This document shows, piece by piece, positions 1 through 11,092 of a stretch of DNA of 64,000 nt (positions are counted from its first letter, which is position 1; each line of letters begins with the position of its first letter). The notes under the pieces were generated by a model. That model did not search any database and was not told the origin of the DNA. It saw nothing but the letters and a program-made list of their open reading frames with translations. This stretch comes from Strigops habroptila (lineage: Eukaryota; Chordata; Aves; Psittaciformes; Psittacidae): the NCBI RefSeq assembly GCF_004027225.2, contig NC_044277.2:98329552-98393551 (forward strand). The letters run 5' to 3'. A program made the translations under genes and the position numbers.

Positions 1-166
1 AGCAAAGGGTTAATACTATTTTCAGGCTCCTGAGTGTACTGTCTGCAAGCCCTGCACTCTAAGGTTCTCCCCAAATTTAATCCTAGAGAGGGAGGCACTG
101 TTTCGCGGAGATTAAGAAGATTGAATTAAAATTGAATTTGTTGTCTTGGGGAGGGGTGGTGGATTA

Positions 167-212
167 AAAAAAAAAAAAAAAAAAGGAGAAAAATAAAAAT
201 AAAAAAAAAAAG
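167..212 (+). repeat. A-rich simple repeat
   Basis: A run of A of about 18 nt is followed by AAAT- and AAAAGG-like A-rich sequence. I see no CR1 tail and no AATAAA-spaced retrocopy next to it, so I call it low complexity only. Confidence 0.75.
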
Positions 213-1049
213 GAAAAGTTGCCCTTTACCCATAGGTGTCTTTTAAATGATCCCCCAAATGCTTTCCCCAGCCTCCTGTCAAACTGCACGCGTTCCTGTC
301 CAGAGTGGTTTAAAAGTGATTCAAACTCTTTGGGAAGCACAGACATTTTAATTTAATCTGGTGCAGCAACTCTGAGACCAACTGCACACACTATCTGCCA
401 GCGAAATAAGCCACAGGGTTGAAAAAAAATAAAAAAGCAAACCCAGCACTCTGCTTCTAAACCCTTGATACAGTAACTTACTCATCAAGGAAACAGCCGT
501 GCAAGATCGTTCAAGAATATGAAGGGAAAAGACTGAGGGACTCACCAGAGCGTAGACTGAACTCAAGACGGAGCAGCAGAGGATCAAACCCAGACTGTGA
601 TAAACCAGATATGATCCCATATCCAAGAGGCTGCTTCCAGCATCCAAGCTTGCTCAGGGAAGTAAGAGGACGAGAGGTCTTCCAGCGTTGCAGATGATTT
701 CTCCTTCTCCTTCCCTCCCGCCCCCCCTTCCAGAATTTGTGTGTTGTTTGATTGTTTGTTTGTTTCCACAGTTTTAGCCAGAAAGGCACATGACAAGAAA
801 CCCCGGTCTTTTGCTTCTTTTTCTCATGGCTGGAGATCTGGGCAGCTCCCGAAACGCAGCCGAGGAGCCCATGTGAAGCAGAGCAACTTCGCTCCCTTCA
901 GAGCTGCAGCCCCTGGTGCTGTTTGTTTTCCGTGTGCATCTGCCTCGTAGCAGAAAAAATCACATCCATATGTCAAAACTGCTCTTCTGTTTCCTTTTTA
1001 TGAGGCAGTGGGAAGTTCAAATAATTTCTTTGTCAAACGCAAACACACA

Positions 1050-1129
1050 GAAAGAGGGAGAGAGAGGGAGGGAGGGAGAAGGCGAGAAAGGGGTGGAAGG
1101 GGTGGGAGATTGGAGAGGGTGGGGGAGGC
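1050..1129 (+). repeat. GA-rich (GGGAGA-like) low-complexity block
   Basis: The stretch is almost wholly purine on the plus strand, with many GAGAG and GGGAG units. It sits about 600 bp upstream of the CpG island. GA-rich tracts are common near vertebrate promoters and tend to exclude nucleosomes; that role here is inference. Confidence 0.7.
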
Positions 1130-1678
1130 TTTTAACCACGGCTTTATTTTTAGATTCAGTAATTTTATCTTTTAGTTTCAGAGGGGTTTGGGGGTGTGTG
1201 TGGAGGGGAAAGAGCTTTTTTTTTTTTTTTTCCTTTCGCCTTCTCTTTTCGGCATGCAAACAAATGGCAAAGTCGAAAGTTAAAAAAAGCGAAAACTTGG
1301 AAATATTTTCACTTAGCAATTACCTTTTCGCAAACAGTGGTACTCTGGGGGATTTTTCCTTGCATATCCCGGCGCGTTTCAGCTCCACAATAGGTTTATT
1401 CTGCCAGCCTTCCAGGTTGCAGTGTGTTTTAGTTACGAATAGGGATTTTTTTTTCGCTTCTCTCTCCCTCTCTGTCTCAAAGGATCTGCAGTTTCAAAAA
1501 GCCGATTGAGTACGGCATGAAAGCATGGAGCTGAAAGATCGCTCCCCCTTCTTCGCCACCCCCTTTAAGTAGTTTATTTTAGATTTTTTTTTTTCTTCCC
1601 GCGGCAGAAGCGCTTTTCACTTACTCCGCTAAATGTTCTGAAATCCTCGGGTTTTGTTTTATTATTATTATTGTGTTG

Positions 1679-1698
1679 TATATATATATCTATATATC
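1679..1698. promoter_or_regulatory. TATA-like alternating TA stretch just upstream of the CpG island
   Basis: An alternating TA run containing several TATATA matches ends about 11 nt before the first CpG cluster (from 1710). A TATA box normally lies 25-30 nt upstream of a start site, which would put initiation near 1715-1730 if transcription runs to the right. The run is nearly palindromic and so does not itself show direction. It could equally be a short (TA)n microsatellite. Confidence 0.35.
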
Positions 1699-1708
1699 TC
1701 TTTTCTAC

Positions 1709-2245
1709 TCGCGCACCCGCGCGAGCAGAGTCCTCCGTCCCATGCCCAGGACAAGCCCCCAGAAGCCTATCAGAGGAGCTCGCAGACTCCCGGGGATCGC
1801 TCGGGGCCGCACGGGGCGGGGATAGCGTCGCGGCCGAGCCCCCCTAGTACCCGGGGGAGCCGCCGCTCCGCTGCCTCCCCCCTCCTCCGCCGCTACCCGC
1901 CTGGATTTCACCAGTTTTGAGGAGTTTCAGGGCAGGGATGTTACTCCCAGCTAAACCGGGCGGTTTCATTCATAAAACTAGGAAGAAAGAAAAAAAAAGA
2001 TTTATATATGCACATAAAGCCCCCCCAATCTCCCCAAAGCCAAGCTGCCGGCGGTTTTGTTTAAGAGCCGAAAGCAAGCTCCAGCAACCATCCCCTTGTC
2101 ATTTTTTCGACGTGGGAGGAGAACCGAGGAGGGGAGGGGGCTGGAAATCACAAGGATGCAACACGCGGGCAAACACACACGCAGGCGGACACGGGGCTCT
2201 GCGCTCCGGGCTGGCTCCTTGGGGAACTTTGGAAATCGAGCCGTG
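1709..2245. promoter_or_regulatory. CpG island; probable promoter or 5' UTR first exon of an unidentified gene
   Basis: CpG dinucleotides are dense at 1709-1905 (about two dozen by eye) and thin out to about 2245. The rest of the window is strongly CpG-depleted, as in methylated vertebrate DNA. The densest part contains GCGCACCCGCGCG and GC-box-like GGGGCGGGG (about 1813-1821), a possible Sp1/KLF site. Such islands mark most vertebrate promoters of housekeeping and developmental genes. No initiator ATG with a long, protein-like frame follows, so a noncoding first exon with a distant second exon is my preferred reading. I do not recognise the gene, and the direction of transcription is not proven. 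Confidence 0.7.
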
Positions 2246-2249
2246 GTGG

Positions 2250-2393
2250 TATTTTTCTTTTTTCCTCCCTCCCTCTCCCCCTTATTTTTTTTTCCCTTCC
2301 TTTATCCTTTTTCGCCCTCCCCCCCTCCTTTTTTTTTCCTCCCTTTTTTCTTTTATTTTCCTTCCCCCCCCCCCCCCCCACCTTTCCGTGCAG
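2250..2393 (+). other. Long polypyrimidine tract ending in CAG; candidate 3' splice site
   Basis: About 135 nt are almost entirely C and T on the plus strand, including a C16 run (2364-2379). The tract ends in CCGTGCAG with the AG at 2392-2393. This has the composition of a strong vertebrate splice acceptor and would place an exon start at 2394 if the region is transcribed rightward. Only the tract and AG are seen; use as a splice site is inference. The alternative is a plain CT-rich low-complexity block at the edge of the CpG island. Confidence 0.35.
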
Positions 2394-2573
2394 AAGCAGC
2401 GGTTATTTACAGGAGCTGAACGTAGGCAAGGAAGGGAAAAGAAAGAAAAAGTAATAATAAAGAAAAAAGCGCGCCAACCTCCTCTCTTGATCTATCAGAG
2501 AGCAGACGGTAAAAACATCAAGTTTTCGCAGAGTGGAGCTGTGCGCATTTCTGCCTTATTTTTTGGAGCAGAG

Positions 2574-2596
2574 GAAAAAAAAAAAGAAAAAAAAAA
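2574..2596 (+). repeat. A-rich run
   Basis: The run is a near-pure A stretch interrupted by one G, inside the promoter-proximal block. No polyadenylation-type signal at the usual spacing precedes it. Confidence 0.7.
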
Positions 2597-2631
2597 CAAC
2601 ACCCAAACTCTACAGTTGGTTTGTTGCTTGC

Positions 2632-2679
2632 TTCTTTTTTTTTTTTCTTTTTCCTTTTTTTTTTTTTTTCCCCTCACAG
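2632..2679 (+). other. Second polypyrimidine tract ending in CAG; candidate 3' splice site
   Basis: A T-rich tract of about 45 nt ends in CCCCTCACAG, with the AG at 2678-2679. This is a close match to a vertebrate splice acceptor. The first ATG after it (2683) opens only an 11-codon frame closed by TGA, so it does not start a visible coding exon. The tract may be an acceptor of a noncoding exon or a chance T-rich repeat. Confidence 0.35.
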
Positions 2680-2764
2680 CTCCATGGCTGTGAATAGGTG
2701 CCTTCAGCTAATTTTATGAAAAGGGGCTCTTTCCAAGGCGAAGGTAGAGTAGGGCTTCCTGTAA

Positions 2765-2783
2765 GGGGGGGTGTGGGGGGGGG
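2765..2783 (+). other. G-quadruplex-capable G runs (G7 TGT G9)
   Basis: Seven Gs, the spacer TGT, then nine Gs can form four GGG tracts with loops of 1, 3 and 1-3 nt. Short-loop motifs like this are among the most stable G4 types known. The motif lies about 0.5 kb from the CpG island edge. Confidence 0.6.
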
Positions 2784-3035
2784 AATGTTCTGCTCTTGAT
2801 GCAATCTTTTCCTCCACCTCTTCCTCCTCCTCCTCTGTCTCTCCCCGCCAGCCCCGGCGGGTCTCCCAGGTTGCGGGAGGAGCGGGGCCGGTGTAACACC
2901 CCCCCCCCGGCAGGGCTTCCATTGGTTGGTGGTGCCCGAACTGGGAAGCACGGGATCCGTCCTGCACCCCCCCCCAGCCCATTGCTCTTCCCACCTCCTT
3001 GCCTCCGGCTGGCGGGGGACACGGGCCTTCAGTTA

Positions 3036-3126
3036 GGGAGAGGATGCAGAGAGGGGGGAGATGGAGATGGAGAGAGGGGCGAGAGGGGAAAGGGAGAGAT
3101 AGGTAGGGGGGAGATGGGGAGTGGGA
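3036..3126 (+). repeat. GA-rich block with repeated GGG/GGGG tracts
   Basis: The stretch is nearly all purine on the plus strand, with repeated GGAGATGGAGA and GGGGAGA units. G tracts at 3076-3079, 3085-3088, 3092-3094, 3106-3111, 3116-3119 and 3123-3125 give a second G4-capable array with longer loops. No coding is seen. Confidence 0.65.
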
Positions 3127-4888
3127 TGCTGGAGGAGTGGGACTTAAAAGCAATAAAGCCATCCTCACCCCATCCCATTCTCACCTCCCGAATCTGTTTT
3201 TCAAGCTCTTGCAGCACAGAATATATTACAAAGATACTTACTGGGGAGAGGGGCTCAAGAACGGGTAGGGGATGTGTGGCAGTTTGAGAGGGGTTCCTTA
3301 GGGAATCTCCAGGCAAGTATTTCCAGCTTTTCTGGGGTTTGTTTCTTGGGGTATGGCTCATGTCAGCCTACTATGCCCAGCTTGAGCAAGGGAATGGGGG
3401 GAGAGCCCCTGTCCCCGTGGGAGCCCTCTGTGTGCTTAAGTGTGGGGTGGACTGAGCAAATATGTACTCAGGGCTCTATAGTCATTCTGAGAAGGAAGAA
3501 AAAAAAAATCCACTGCAAAGTTTCAGGGGCCCCATTGCAGCTCCCTGGCTGTTTTTTCTCTTGGAGAGAGGGGAGAAGCAAGCGAAAGCCTTGTATATTA
3601 AAAAGCCCTCACCTCCTGCTGCTACCAGGAGGAGGAGGTGGTGATAAGGTTTAGGGGATGGCCACATTCAGACTTTGGTCCCCTGTCTCTATCTGATCCC
3701 CCATGTATGGGGTATGGGACTGGACCAGGGATGCCTCAGGGCTGGTGTTGAATAACTTAATGATTAAAGGCAGATCCTACCGAACTGCTGAAGCTGCACA
3801 ACAGGAAATTTTTCTGTTTAAAGCTTGCCTAAGAAGCACGGCGGAGAAATCTGACTCTGGCCACGTCTTGCTCTCATGGTCACAAAGAATATGAGAGATG
3901 TTTTCCCACATTCCCTTTATCCACAAGCAAAATAAACTCACGCCTCAGGACTCCCTAGTTCCAAAGACAGCCCCCTGCCAGGTACAGCAGTCAGGGTATG
4001 ATTCATTTCTCCCTGCCTATTCCCTTCTGGGAGGATGGGAGGTGCGAGGGCCAGAGCTATTCTTCTGAGGGATGGCACTGCAGCCAGGTCTACAGGTGGG
4101 TTTCCTTAAGCAGTAAGTGTAGCCCTCCTCCCGACCACTTGATGCAAGGCACAAGTGAGGATGAACAAGGTACTACCCCACACCCCCATCCCTTACTCAG
4201 ATACAGCTGTAAGAATTAGAGCTTAGTTCACAGCTCAGCATCACTCATAGATTTTTGCCACTGCTGTGAATGATGTCAGATCCACCGGAGAAGTCTCCTG
4301 GCATCTCCTGAATGCCACCCTGTTCCACTCATCACCTTCTTCTCTATCCTCTGGGTAGAGCAGGAGTGCAAGACACAGCTGAAGAGCAGGACTATACTGG
4401 TGGTTCATACAGGTGTCCTCTAAAGTCATGGTAAATCATGTCCAGGGACTCCCAGTACCAGAGGTGGACTTGTGAGCATCTTCACCATTCACATATGCTA
4501 AAACAAACTCTCAAGTCTTTTCACTACATAAAAAGGGACTGTCTGACTCATGAAGAGTGCAGAGAATTGGGCCCTACAGTTTTAGGCCTTAATGTCCTTG
4601 GAAATTTTGATTTATACAAGGTCAGACAAGAAACAGCTCTACTGCCGTAATTTATTTTTTGAGCAGGTGCTCCAGGAAAATTATTTTCTCAACACCCACC
4701 ATCCCCAAACACTGTGTATTCTCTCTGCCCTGGTTACAAGAGGATCCTTCCTCTCTCTACAGGCTTTTGAGGGCAAGATTATGTATTCTGCATGTCCAGA
4801 TGCCTGCTTTTGTTTGGGATGATGCATGCAAGTATGTGAGGTCCCTGCATCTTCCCACTAGATGACTCCATTCTCCTTAGCAGATCAG
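3127..4888. other. Unique-looking noncoding sequence
   Basis: No repeat family, RNA gene or coding exon is recognisable. The longest open frames are 126 codons or shorter and show no protein-family signature. A GGA/GGT cluster lies near 3630-3643. The sequence is intron- or intergenic-like. Confidence 0.5.
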
Positions 4889-5262
4889 TCATAGAATCAT
4901 AGGATGGTTTGGGTTGGAAGGGACCTGTAAGATCATCTGGTTCCAACCTTCTGCCATGAGCAGGGACACCTTCCACTAGACCAGGTTTCTCCAAGCCCCA
5001 TCCAACCTGGCCTTGAACACTGCCAGGGATGGGGCAGCCACAGCTTCTCTGGGCAACCTGTGCCAGGGCCTCGCCACCCTCACAGGGAAGAACTTAATCC
5101 TAAAGGTCTCCTCTACATCTCCCCTCTGTCAGCTTAAAGCCATTGCCCCTTGTCCTGACACTACATGCCTTTGTAAAAAGTCCCCCTCCAGATTTCTTGT
5201 AGGTCCTGTTTGGATATTGGAAAACTGTAATAAGGTCCCAGGCTTCTTTCTCACTAAGGCGA
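4889..5262 (-). mobile_element. CR1 LINE fragment, 5'-truncated, minus orientation
   Basis: On the plus strand it begins with the reversed CR1 tail (TCATAGAATCATAGGATG). This is followed by the 3' UTR hallmark TTGGAAGGGACCT, the segment AGGGACACCTTCCACTAGACC and the reverse complement of the C-terminal coding end, including CACTGCCAGGGATGGGGCAG. The same blocks recur at 10.7, 13.2, 25.1-26.6, 30.8 and 43.8 kb in this window. The copy is about 375 bp and keeps only the element's 3' end; its left boundary near 5262 is approximate. CR1 copies are usually truncated like this and lack clear target-site duplications. Confidence 0.93.
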
Positions 5263-8200
5263 AGGTAGTTTGGATAACTAAATTTTGTTTTGGTTTTCTT
5301 TCATGGTTTTCATCATGGATGGCTTTGCATTCATGGATGTGTATATATTGAACCAAGAAGGAATGCAGTGCTGAAAGAAGCCTTTGTAATGTTGCTATTT
5401 TAAGGAGACCCTTGGGGACGGCACGGATTGAAATTAGTTTCTCCAACTTCTTACAACAAACCTCCTCAAGTGTTTAGATCCTTCTACTGATGTAAAACAG
5501 CAAACACCCACCCCCCCGAAAAAAGTGCCCAGTTTAAATGGGCTAAGGTTTTTGCCAGAAATGATTGCTATTGGGAATTGGCTTTATTTTGTAGCTAACT
5601 TTTACACAGCCTAATAATAAACCTCTCTCCTTGGATTGTTTTGTTCCCAGCTGGGTGAACACTTCCCTTTTGCAGGAGCTGGAATCCCATCCTGGATAAA
5701 AAGCCTCCTGCCCTTTCTCTCCTGGGTCACTCAGGTTCAGCAAAACATCACGACTTACGTCAACCAAAGCCATTGGCTGGGAAGGGAAAGGTCTGACATG
5801 GCTGGTGCTGGCAGCAACACTGCAAAAATCCCTCATTGTGTAAGAAGCAGGTCCAATGACCAAGTGCTGCAGAGGGTAAGATGGCCTTTCCTGCCCTGTT
5901 TCCTCCTGGCTATTGCTCATGTTTTGTTGGCAAAGTCAAGGTCAAAATATACAAGAAGGAACTTTGGCTAAATTAGGTTTGTGCATTGAGCAAAACAGCC
6001 ATCATGGATTTCTGGCCATATTTGCTGTATATTTTGTATGCATTGCAAAGAAGAGAGTTTTGATGTCACTGCTTTCTTTCAATGTGAGCAGAGAAGAGCA
6101 GTAAAACCAAGGCCTGATACTTCACACCTGGTGCTGTTTGCACAAGGCTGAAGTTGTAACTCTTGGCTGTGACGTCTGTGAAAGAGGTGTGTGATGGCTT
6201 CTTTACTGGGTCTTTAGGGAAGCATCTGCCCTGGGTCTTATGAACAAAATCCAAGGTGAAAATCTCTGTCAAAGCAAAATTAAAATACATATGAGGGTCC
6301 TGAGGGTCATGAGTCCCTCCATGGTTTAGTTCATGGTGCCTCAGTTTAGCCTTGGTGCAGTGTTACTGTAGTAAACAGCCCATATTGGTGTTGCCAGTGG
6401 TGATCAGGACCTCTGCATCCTTGCTGTCAAATGCCTCTGTGACCTGGATGAGACTGTCTTACTTCAAATCTCATGCTCCTTGTGCCTTGGCTAGTCTTGC
6501 CTGAAGGTCTGCCTTGTGGGAAAGGAAGGGCAAGGCTGGATATTCAGTGCCAAAATCAGTGTCTCAGTTGAAGTTGCCTTTCAGGGGGACAGCGGCTTCC
6601 ACATCATCAGTGAGGAGATGTGAGAAAAGGGGTGGTATAGAGGAAGTTGTCAGAAATGAGTTTGTGGAGACGGACTCAAGAATGGTGACACCTGAGAGCT
6701 GCCACAACACACTGAAAACACTATTAGAGATGTTCTCACTCAGTAGCTCCAGACAAAACACAGACCCAATTAGCTGAACTGAAGAAAGGTTGGATTTTTT
6801 TATCTAGCAGTTTCTGCTGAATATGTGATATTTGGCCTAGCACCAGACCAGGTGTGCATTTGCCCATCATTATCACCAGTGGGAGCGATGCAGTCGGGTG
6901 AAGTGAGACAAGTTTGGGGCATTTTTGTCCAGTAGGTGGGCAGGTAGGCTGTTAGACATAAGTGGGTTTCTGCCCTGCTCTCTCCTACTGCTCCACTCAC
7001 AACCTTTCAGTCAGCAGCAATGTCAGCTTCAAAGTGGGTTTTCCCTGGGAGATATTCTCCAGAAAGCCAACCCATCTTGGTGTCAAGGCTTCCAGGGATG
7101 GCAGATTACATTCTCCCTGTCCTTTCTTTGAATCAACTATTGGTTAATCACCCAAAATGTAATAAAACCAACCCCTTTTTTATTTTATAAGCTATCATTT
7201 GCCTTCTGGTACTTGCTCTGACTTTCTTCATCAGCATTTAGCACTCAAGGAACAGGACTGCCCTGCAAGAGAGTAATGGGACAGGGAAAATATGCTTGTT
7301 TTTCTCATGCAGCCTGCCAATGAATCCTCATGAAGAACTGGAGGTGACAGTCTGAATTGTTAAAACACTTCCTAGAACAATATTTTGGTTTTCAGCAGTT
7401 TTCTGTTTTGTTTTAATTCCTTCTGCTTCCCTGTTTCCATGTAGTAGGAAATCAACTTAAGCAAAAATATTAATCTTGGTCAAAAAAAGGTTTTTATATT
7501 TATAGGAGAAATCTAAAGATAAATTTTAAAAAGTAGCTACTTTTCTCTGCAGAGGCTTTTTATCTCTCTAGGTAGGAGAATGCAGGACTGCTTGTGATCT
7601 GTAGTCAGAGGTGGACTAAAGATCCTGGACACCTCTTACAACATTCTGTGGTAATGGTTTACAAGGTGCTATAGCAGCCACGTCCATCTTCTCTTAGGCT
7701 TGTGTCCATTCCTGAGCTATTACCCAGCGCCTTCAAACATGCTAAAAGGTTTATGTGCTGTATTCAGGACCATGAGATGGGATGAATGTCTGATCAACCT
7801 GCAATTCATGGGATGAGTCATCTATGTTGACTTCACCTATGGCCTTTATTCTCAGTCGTAAATCCTTCCAATTGGAAATGTACAGCCAAGACCTTGAGTA
7901 TCTCCAGTCAGCAGGGTACCTCTACCTGTGTACATATAGAAATTGGGCCAGACATGGGAAGTGGTGCATACAGCCATCAACAGTTGGAGTGATGAGAGAG
8001 GAGGTTTCTGGATCTGGGTAGGTGGCTTTGGGTTCTGGTCTGGGTAGGTGGCGGTGAGTCATCTCTATGGGATTGGTTGCCCTGCATGAGAAGATGTGGA
8101 AAGTGTAGCAGTAGGAAGATCACAGGGCTAAAACTCTGGTTTGGGAGAAGAGGGAGATGAGACGTGGGGTTGAGGGCTTGCTTTAAAGCAGACAAAGGAG

Positions 8201-10702
8201 TACTGGAGGTGAAGAGATCTCCCCTGTCAACAGTCAGATCCAGAGGCATTTTCTATCTTAGGCAAGCTGGATGAATTAAGAGTTGGGCTACCAAAGAAAC
8301 CAGCAGCAGAGACAGTAGCCAGTGGCTTTAGGCAGTGACTTTCAGCTGAAAGCAAGCTGTACTCTTCTATTTTTCATTATGAAACTGGTTTGATTCAGCC
8401 CTTTTTGAGCTTTTCCAAGCAATTCCATGAAACAAGACTGAAGGTGTGCATGGACCACCTTCCTAAGCAATGGGATTGGTTTCCATTTAGTTGCATTTTT
8501 GGAATAGCAAGGGGATGTGGTTGACTGTCTTCCAGCCCCTCTTCTAAGCAGCCCTGAAAATGCCAGCCTTTGTTGAACTGAAGGTGGGACAGATAGACTC
8601 TGCAAAGCATCCTGGGCTCTTCTCTTACTCTCCTTCTGTTGCCCTCCTTGCTGTGGGCCTGACCTGATCTGGTGCTATGAGCCCAGATGGACATGGGAAG
8701 GATGGAGATCGGAGTATTGGGCTCTGAAGCAAGGGTAGGACTGGGAAACGCAGCTGTAACTTGCACTGTTTTGTGTCAGCCCCTCAGTCTTTGAGCTGGG
8801 CAGAAGTCATCAGCATTCAGCACTGCCTGCTCTACTTCTTCACCCTTCTGCTATGGAAAAAAACCTGATGGGTACGTGAGCACAAGAAGGAATGGGGTAG
8901 GCACTGCAACTTATCTCTTTCCCAAGTGAGGTTTTCCCCATGCCAGCTACTGATTTGCCTTTCAGGTCATTCACCATGGTTTTATCTGCTTTGCAGAACA
9001 GCAACCAATGCCACTTCTGGCTTGTTCTCTTTTATTTCCTTCCTAGGGAGAGTCTTCTTTGATTTACCAGCTCCATCTTTCAAAATAGCGATGCAAGTTG
9101 AGAGGTTTTACATTGGATTTCACATGTAGTTACCCTCCCTGCTGCTCATCACAGTTTAGCTATTTCAGTGATTTCTGAACACCACTGAGCAATCTCATTC
9201 CCACCCTAAGGGAGAATTGAGTGTCTCAAGCCTGCATAATTTTTCCATATGCACAAGGTCTTCTTTTACTCTTTTTCCCTCTTCCCCGTGATGTGTGTGA
9301 CAGCCTGGATGTCTCTGGGCTTGAATCAAGTTGTCCTTTCTTTGTGTTGCCATCCAACCTACAGTCAAAACCATGAGCAAACTCCAGTTCAGAGGTAAGC
9401 AAGAAAAACTACCAGGGGCTGAAACGACTTGGCAAGCTTTGCAGAAGAAAACTGCCAGCGTGGAATGACGAGATGGGAGCATTACTTCCACAGAAGAAGC
9501 TCTGGATAGCAGATTATTGCTTAAGTGATGTTGATCCCAGCCACGCTGCCTTCCAGATGAGCCCTTTCGCAGTTGCCAGCTGCACCATGGAGTCATGCAT
9601 GTAAATAAGTGGGCCAGATACTTTGCTGGCATGGGTTGAGGCAGCTTTGATGGACCGTCATGGAGTTAAAACAGCTGAAGAAGTCTGGCTATAATGGGGA
9701 GTCTGACTAGCTTCTCAGACTTCTTCTAGAGCTTGTGGATGAGAGAGCCTGAAACAGAGCTGCCCACATATTGCAGGATGGGACAGCTTCTCCCGCTCCA
9801 ACAGCATCAAAACCACAGCACACTACAGCTGCAGGGACCCTTTAAACTTTGATTGCATCCAATTGCTGATAGACAAGGTGTTCTTTGTAAGTAATACTTA
9901 TTTTTTTTAATCGCAGATATGAGACTGAGCTAGCAAACTCTGCTGCAGTGGCTGTAATATGCTCAAAGCCAGCGTGCAAAGAGCCTGTGCAAGTGGGATG
10001 GAAGAAGCTAGAATCACCTTAACACTAACTGTAAGACAGCTTCTTGCTGAGTCAGATAGGGGAATGATGAGGGATGTATTTTTTCTTTACAGTTGCTGAG
10101 CTTGTAACCTGTTCCCTGGGACCATAAACCAGTATATAGTGTCTCACCCTCATAAATCTCTATTTATCTCCGATAAGTCTGTTTGGCTGAGCATGGGGGG
10201 AGCATGTGAGGAACTCTCATGAACAGCCTTGAGGTGAGCTTGCCCTGGAGTTCACAGTCCATTTCAGCTCTGATAAGCGTTCAAAGGTGGTGGCCTGAAA
10301 CCTGCAGAGCTGGCAACTAGGAAACAAGCTCTCTGTGTGAGGCTGTTTAAGCTTGCTGCTGCGCACTGGAGACAATGGAAAGCTGCAGCTTGCCAGCATT
10401 CCAGTGCTTGGTGCATTGAATGAAATACTTCGTTTGATTCCTCAAACAGTCTAGGAAGATCTTCAACCTTTGTCCTGAACAGAACTGCATCCCTGTCTAG
10501 GAAAACACTGACCACAAATGTCAGTGACTTCGGGCCCTGGTAATTTTTATGTTATTGGGTTGAATCCTGGTTTGTCAGCACAAGCTTGATGTAGACTTGG
10601 ACTTTTCAACTAGAAAAGAGGATAGTGAAGAAGAGGAAGGTGGTAGGTAGGACATAGGTATGTGAAAATCATGAAGAGGGCCACTGGGAAATAGAAACAA
10701 AG
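5263..10702. other. Unique-looking noncoding sequence
   Basis: About 5.4 kb without a recognisable exon, RNA gene or interspersed repeat. Open frames reach at most 145 codons, lack domain signatures and occur on both strands without a pattern. A 14-nt direct repeat (TCTGGGTAGGTGGC) is duplicated near 8014 and 8039. This could be intron or intergenic DNA. Confidence 0.5.
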
Positions 10703-10812
10703 TCATGGAATAGTTTGGGTTGGAAGAGACCTTAAAGATCATCCAGTTCCAACCCCTCTGCCATGGGCAGGGACACCTTCCACTAGATCAGGTTGCTCAA
10801 AGCCACATCCAA
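10703..10812 (-). mobile_element. CR1 LINE 3'-end fragment, minus orientation
   Basis: The plus strand reads TCATGGAATAGTTTGGGTTGG, then the AAAGATCATCCAGTTCCAACCCC block, then the GGGCAGGGACACC block. These match the 3' UTRs of the other CR1 copies in the window. Only about 110 bp of the extreme 3' end is left. Its right edge is next to an older CR1-like fossil in the opposite orientation. Confidence 0.9.
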
Positions 10813-10839
10813 CTGATCTGGTATCTCTCCTAACATAAA

Positions 10840-10995
10840 GATTGGGTACATGAGACTGAAAATTTCGGGGTAGGTGCAAAGCAAACAAAAGGAGATGGCT
10901 TTTCACAAGCAGGCATTGAAGCTATGAAACTCTTGCACAGGATCTTGTTTGCATGAATTCAAAATGTGTTTCAATGAATTAACAGAAGGAAAAAA
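10840..10995 (+). mobile_element. Ancient CR1-like LINE fossil, plus orientation
   Basis: The stretch GGAGATGGCTTTTCACAAG, then GCTATGAAACTC, then TTGCACAGGATCTTGTTTG, with a following TTCAAAATG, follows the order of the 3' coding end of old amniote CR1-like elements (F..xx.a...LWN.LP..VV..A...F). It is diverged, with stops. The identification rests on remembered family pattern, not on an alignment. The boundaries are rough. Confidence 0.45.
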
Positions 10996-11043
10996 AAATC
11001 AGGACTTTTAAACATTAATGTGACATCTGTGCCCTAGGAGGTC

Positions 11044-11092
11044 TCTGAGGAGTTACTGAGGAGTAACTGAGTTACTGAGGAGTTACTGAGGG
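11044..11092 (+). repeat. Small tandem repeat of GAGGAGTTACT-type units
   Basis: About four units built from TGAGGAGTTACTGAG lie head to tail, one shortened to GAGTTACTGAGG and one reading GAGTAACTGAG. The motif GAGTTACTGAG also contains short dyads. No family is recognised. Confidence 0.8.

Larger units (their letters stand above)
1..1678. other. 5' flank of the CpG island; noncoding, low-complexity rich
   Basis: No coding exon is recognisable here. Open frames in this stretch are short or run through A-rich, T-rich or GA-rich tracts and look compositional. The stretch holds an A-rich run (about 167-212), a GA-rich block (1050-1129) and a T run (about 1217-1232). It leads into a TATA-like stretch and a CpG island, so upstream promoter or enhancer DNA is a reasonable inference. 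No specific regulatory site can be assigned from sequence alone. Confidence 0.5.

Noticed and set aside
1144..1153. Perfect match to the MEF2 consensus (TTATTTTTAG)
   Set aside because: A 10-bp AT-rich motif is expected many times by chance in 64 kb, and no conservation data are available.
916..1509. 197-codon plus-strand open frame upstream of the CpG island
   Set aside because: It spans the GA-rich block and T runs, and its protein is repeat-like in the middle with no recognisable family. It is more likely compositional than coding.
1917..2693. 258-codon plus-strand open frame across the promoter-proximal block
   Set aside because: It runs through polypyrimidine, poly-A and C16 tracts that contain few stops. 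The translation is Phe/Pro/Lys/Ser low complexity with no domain.
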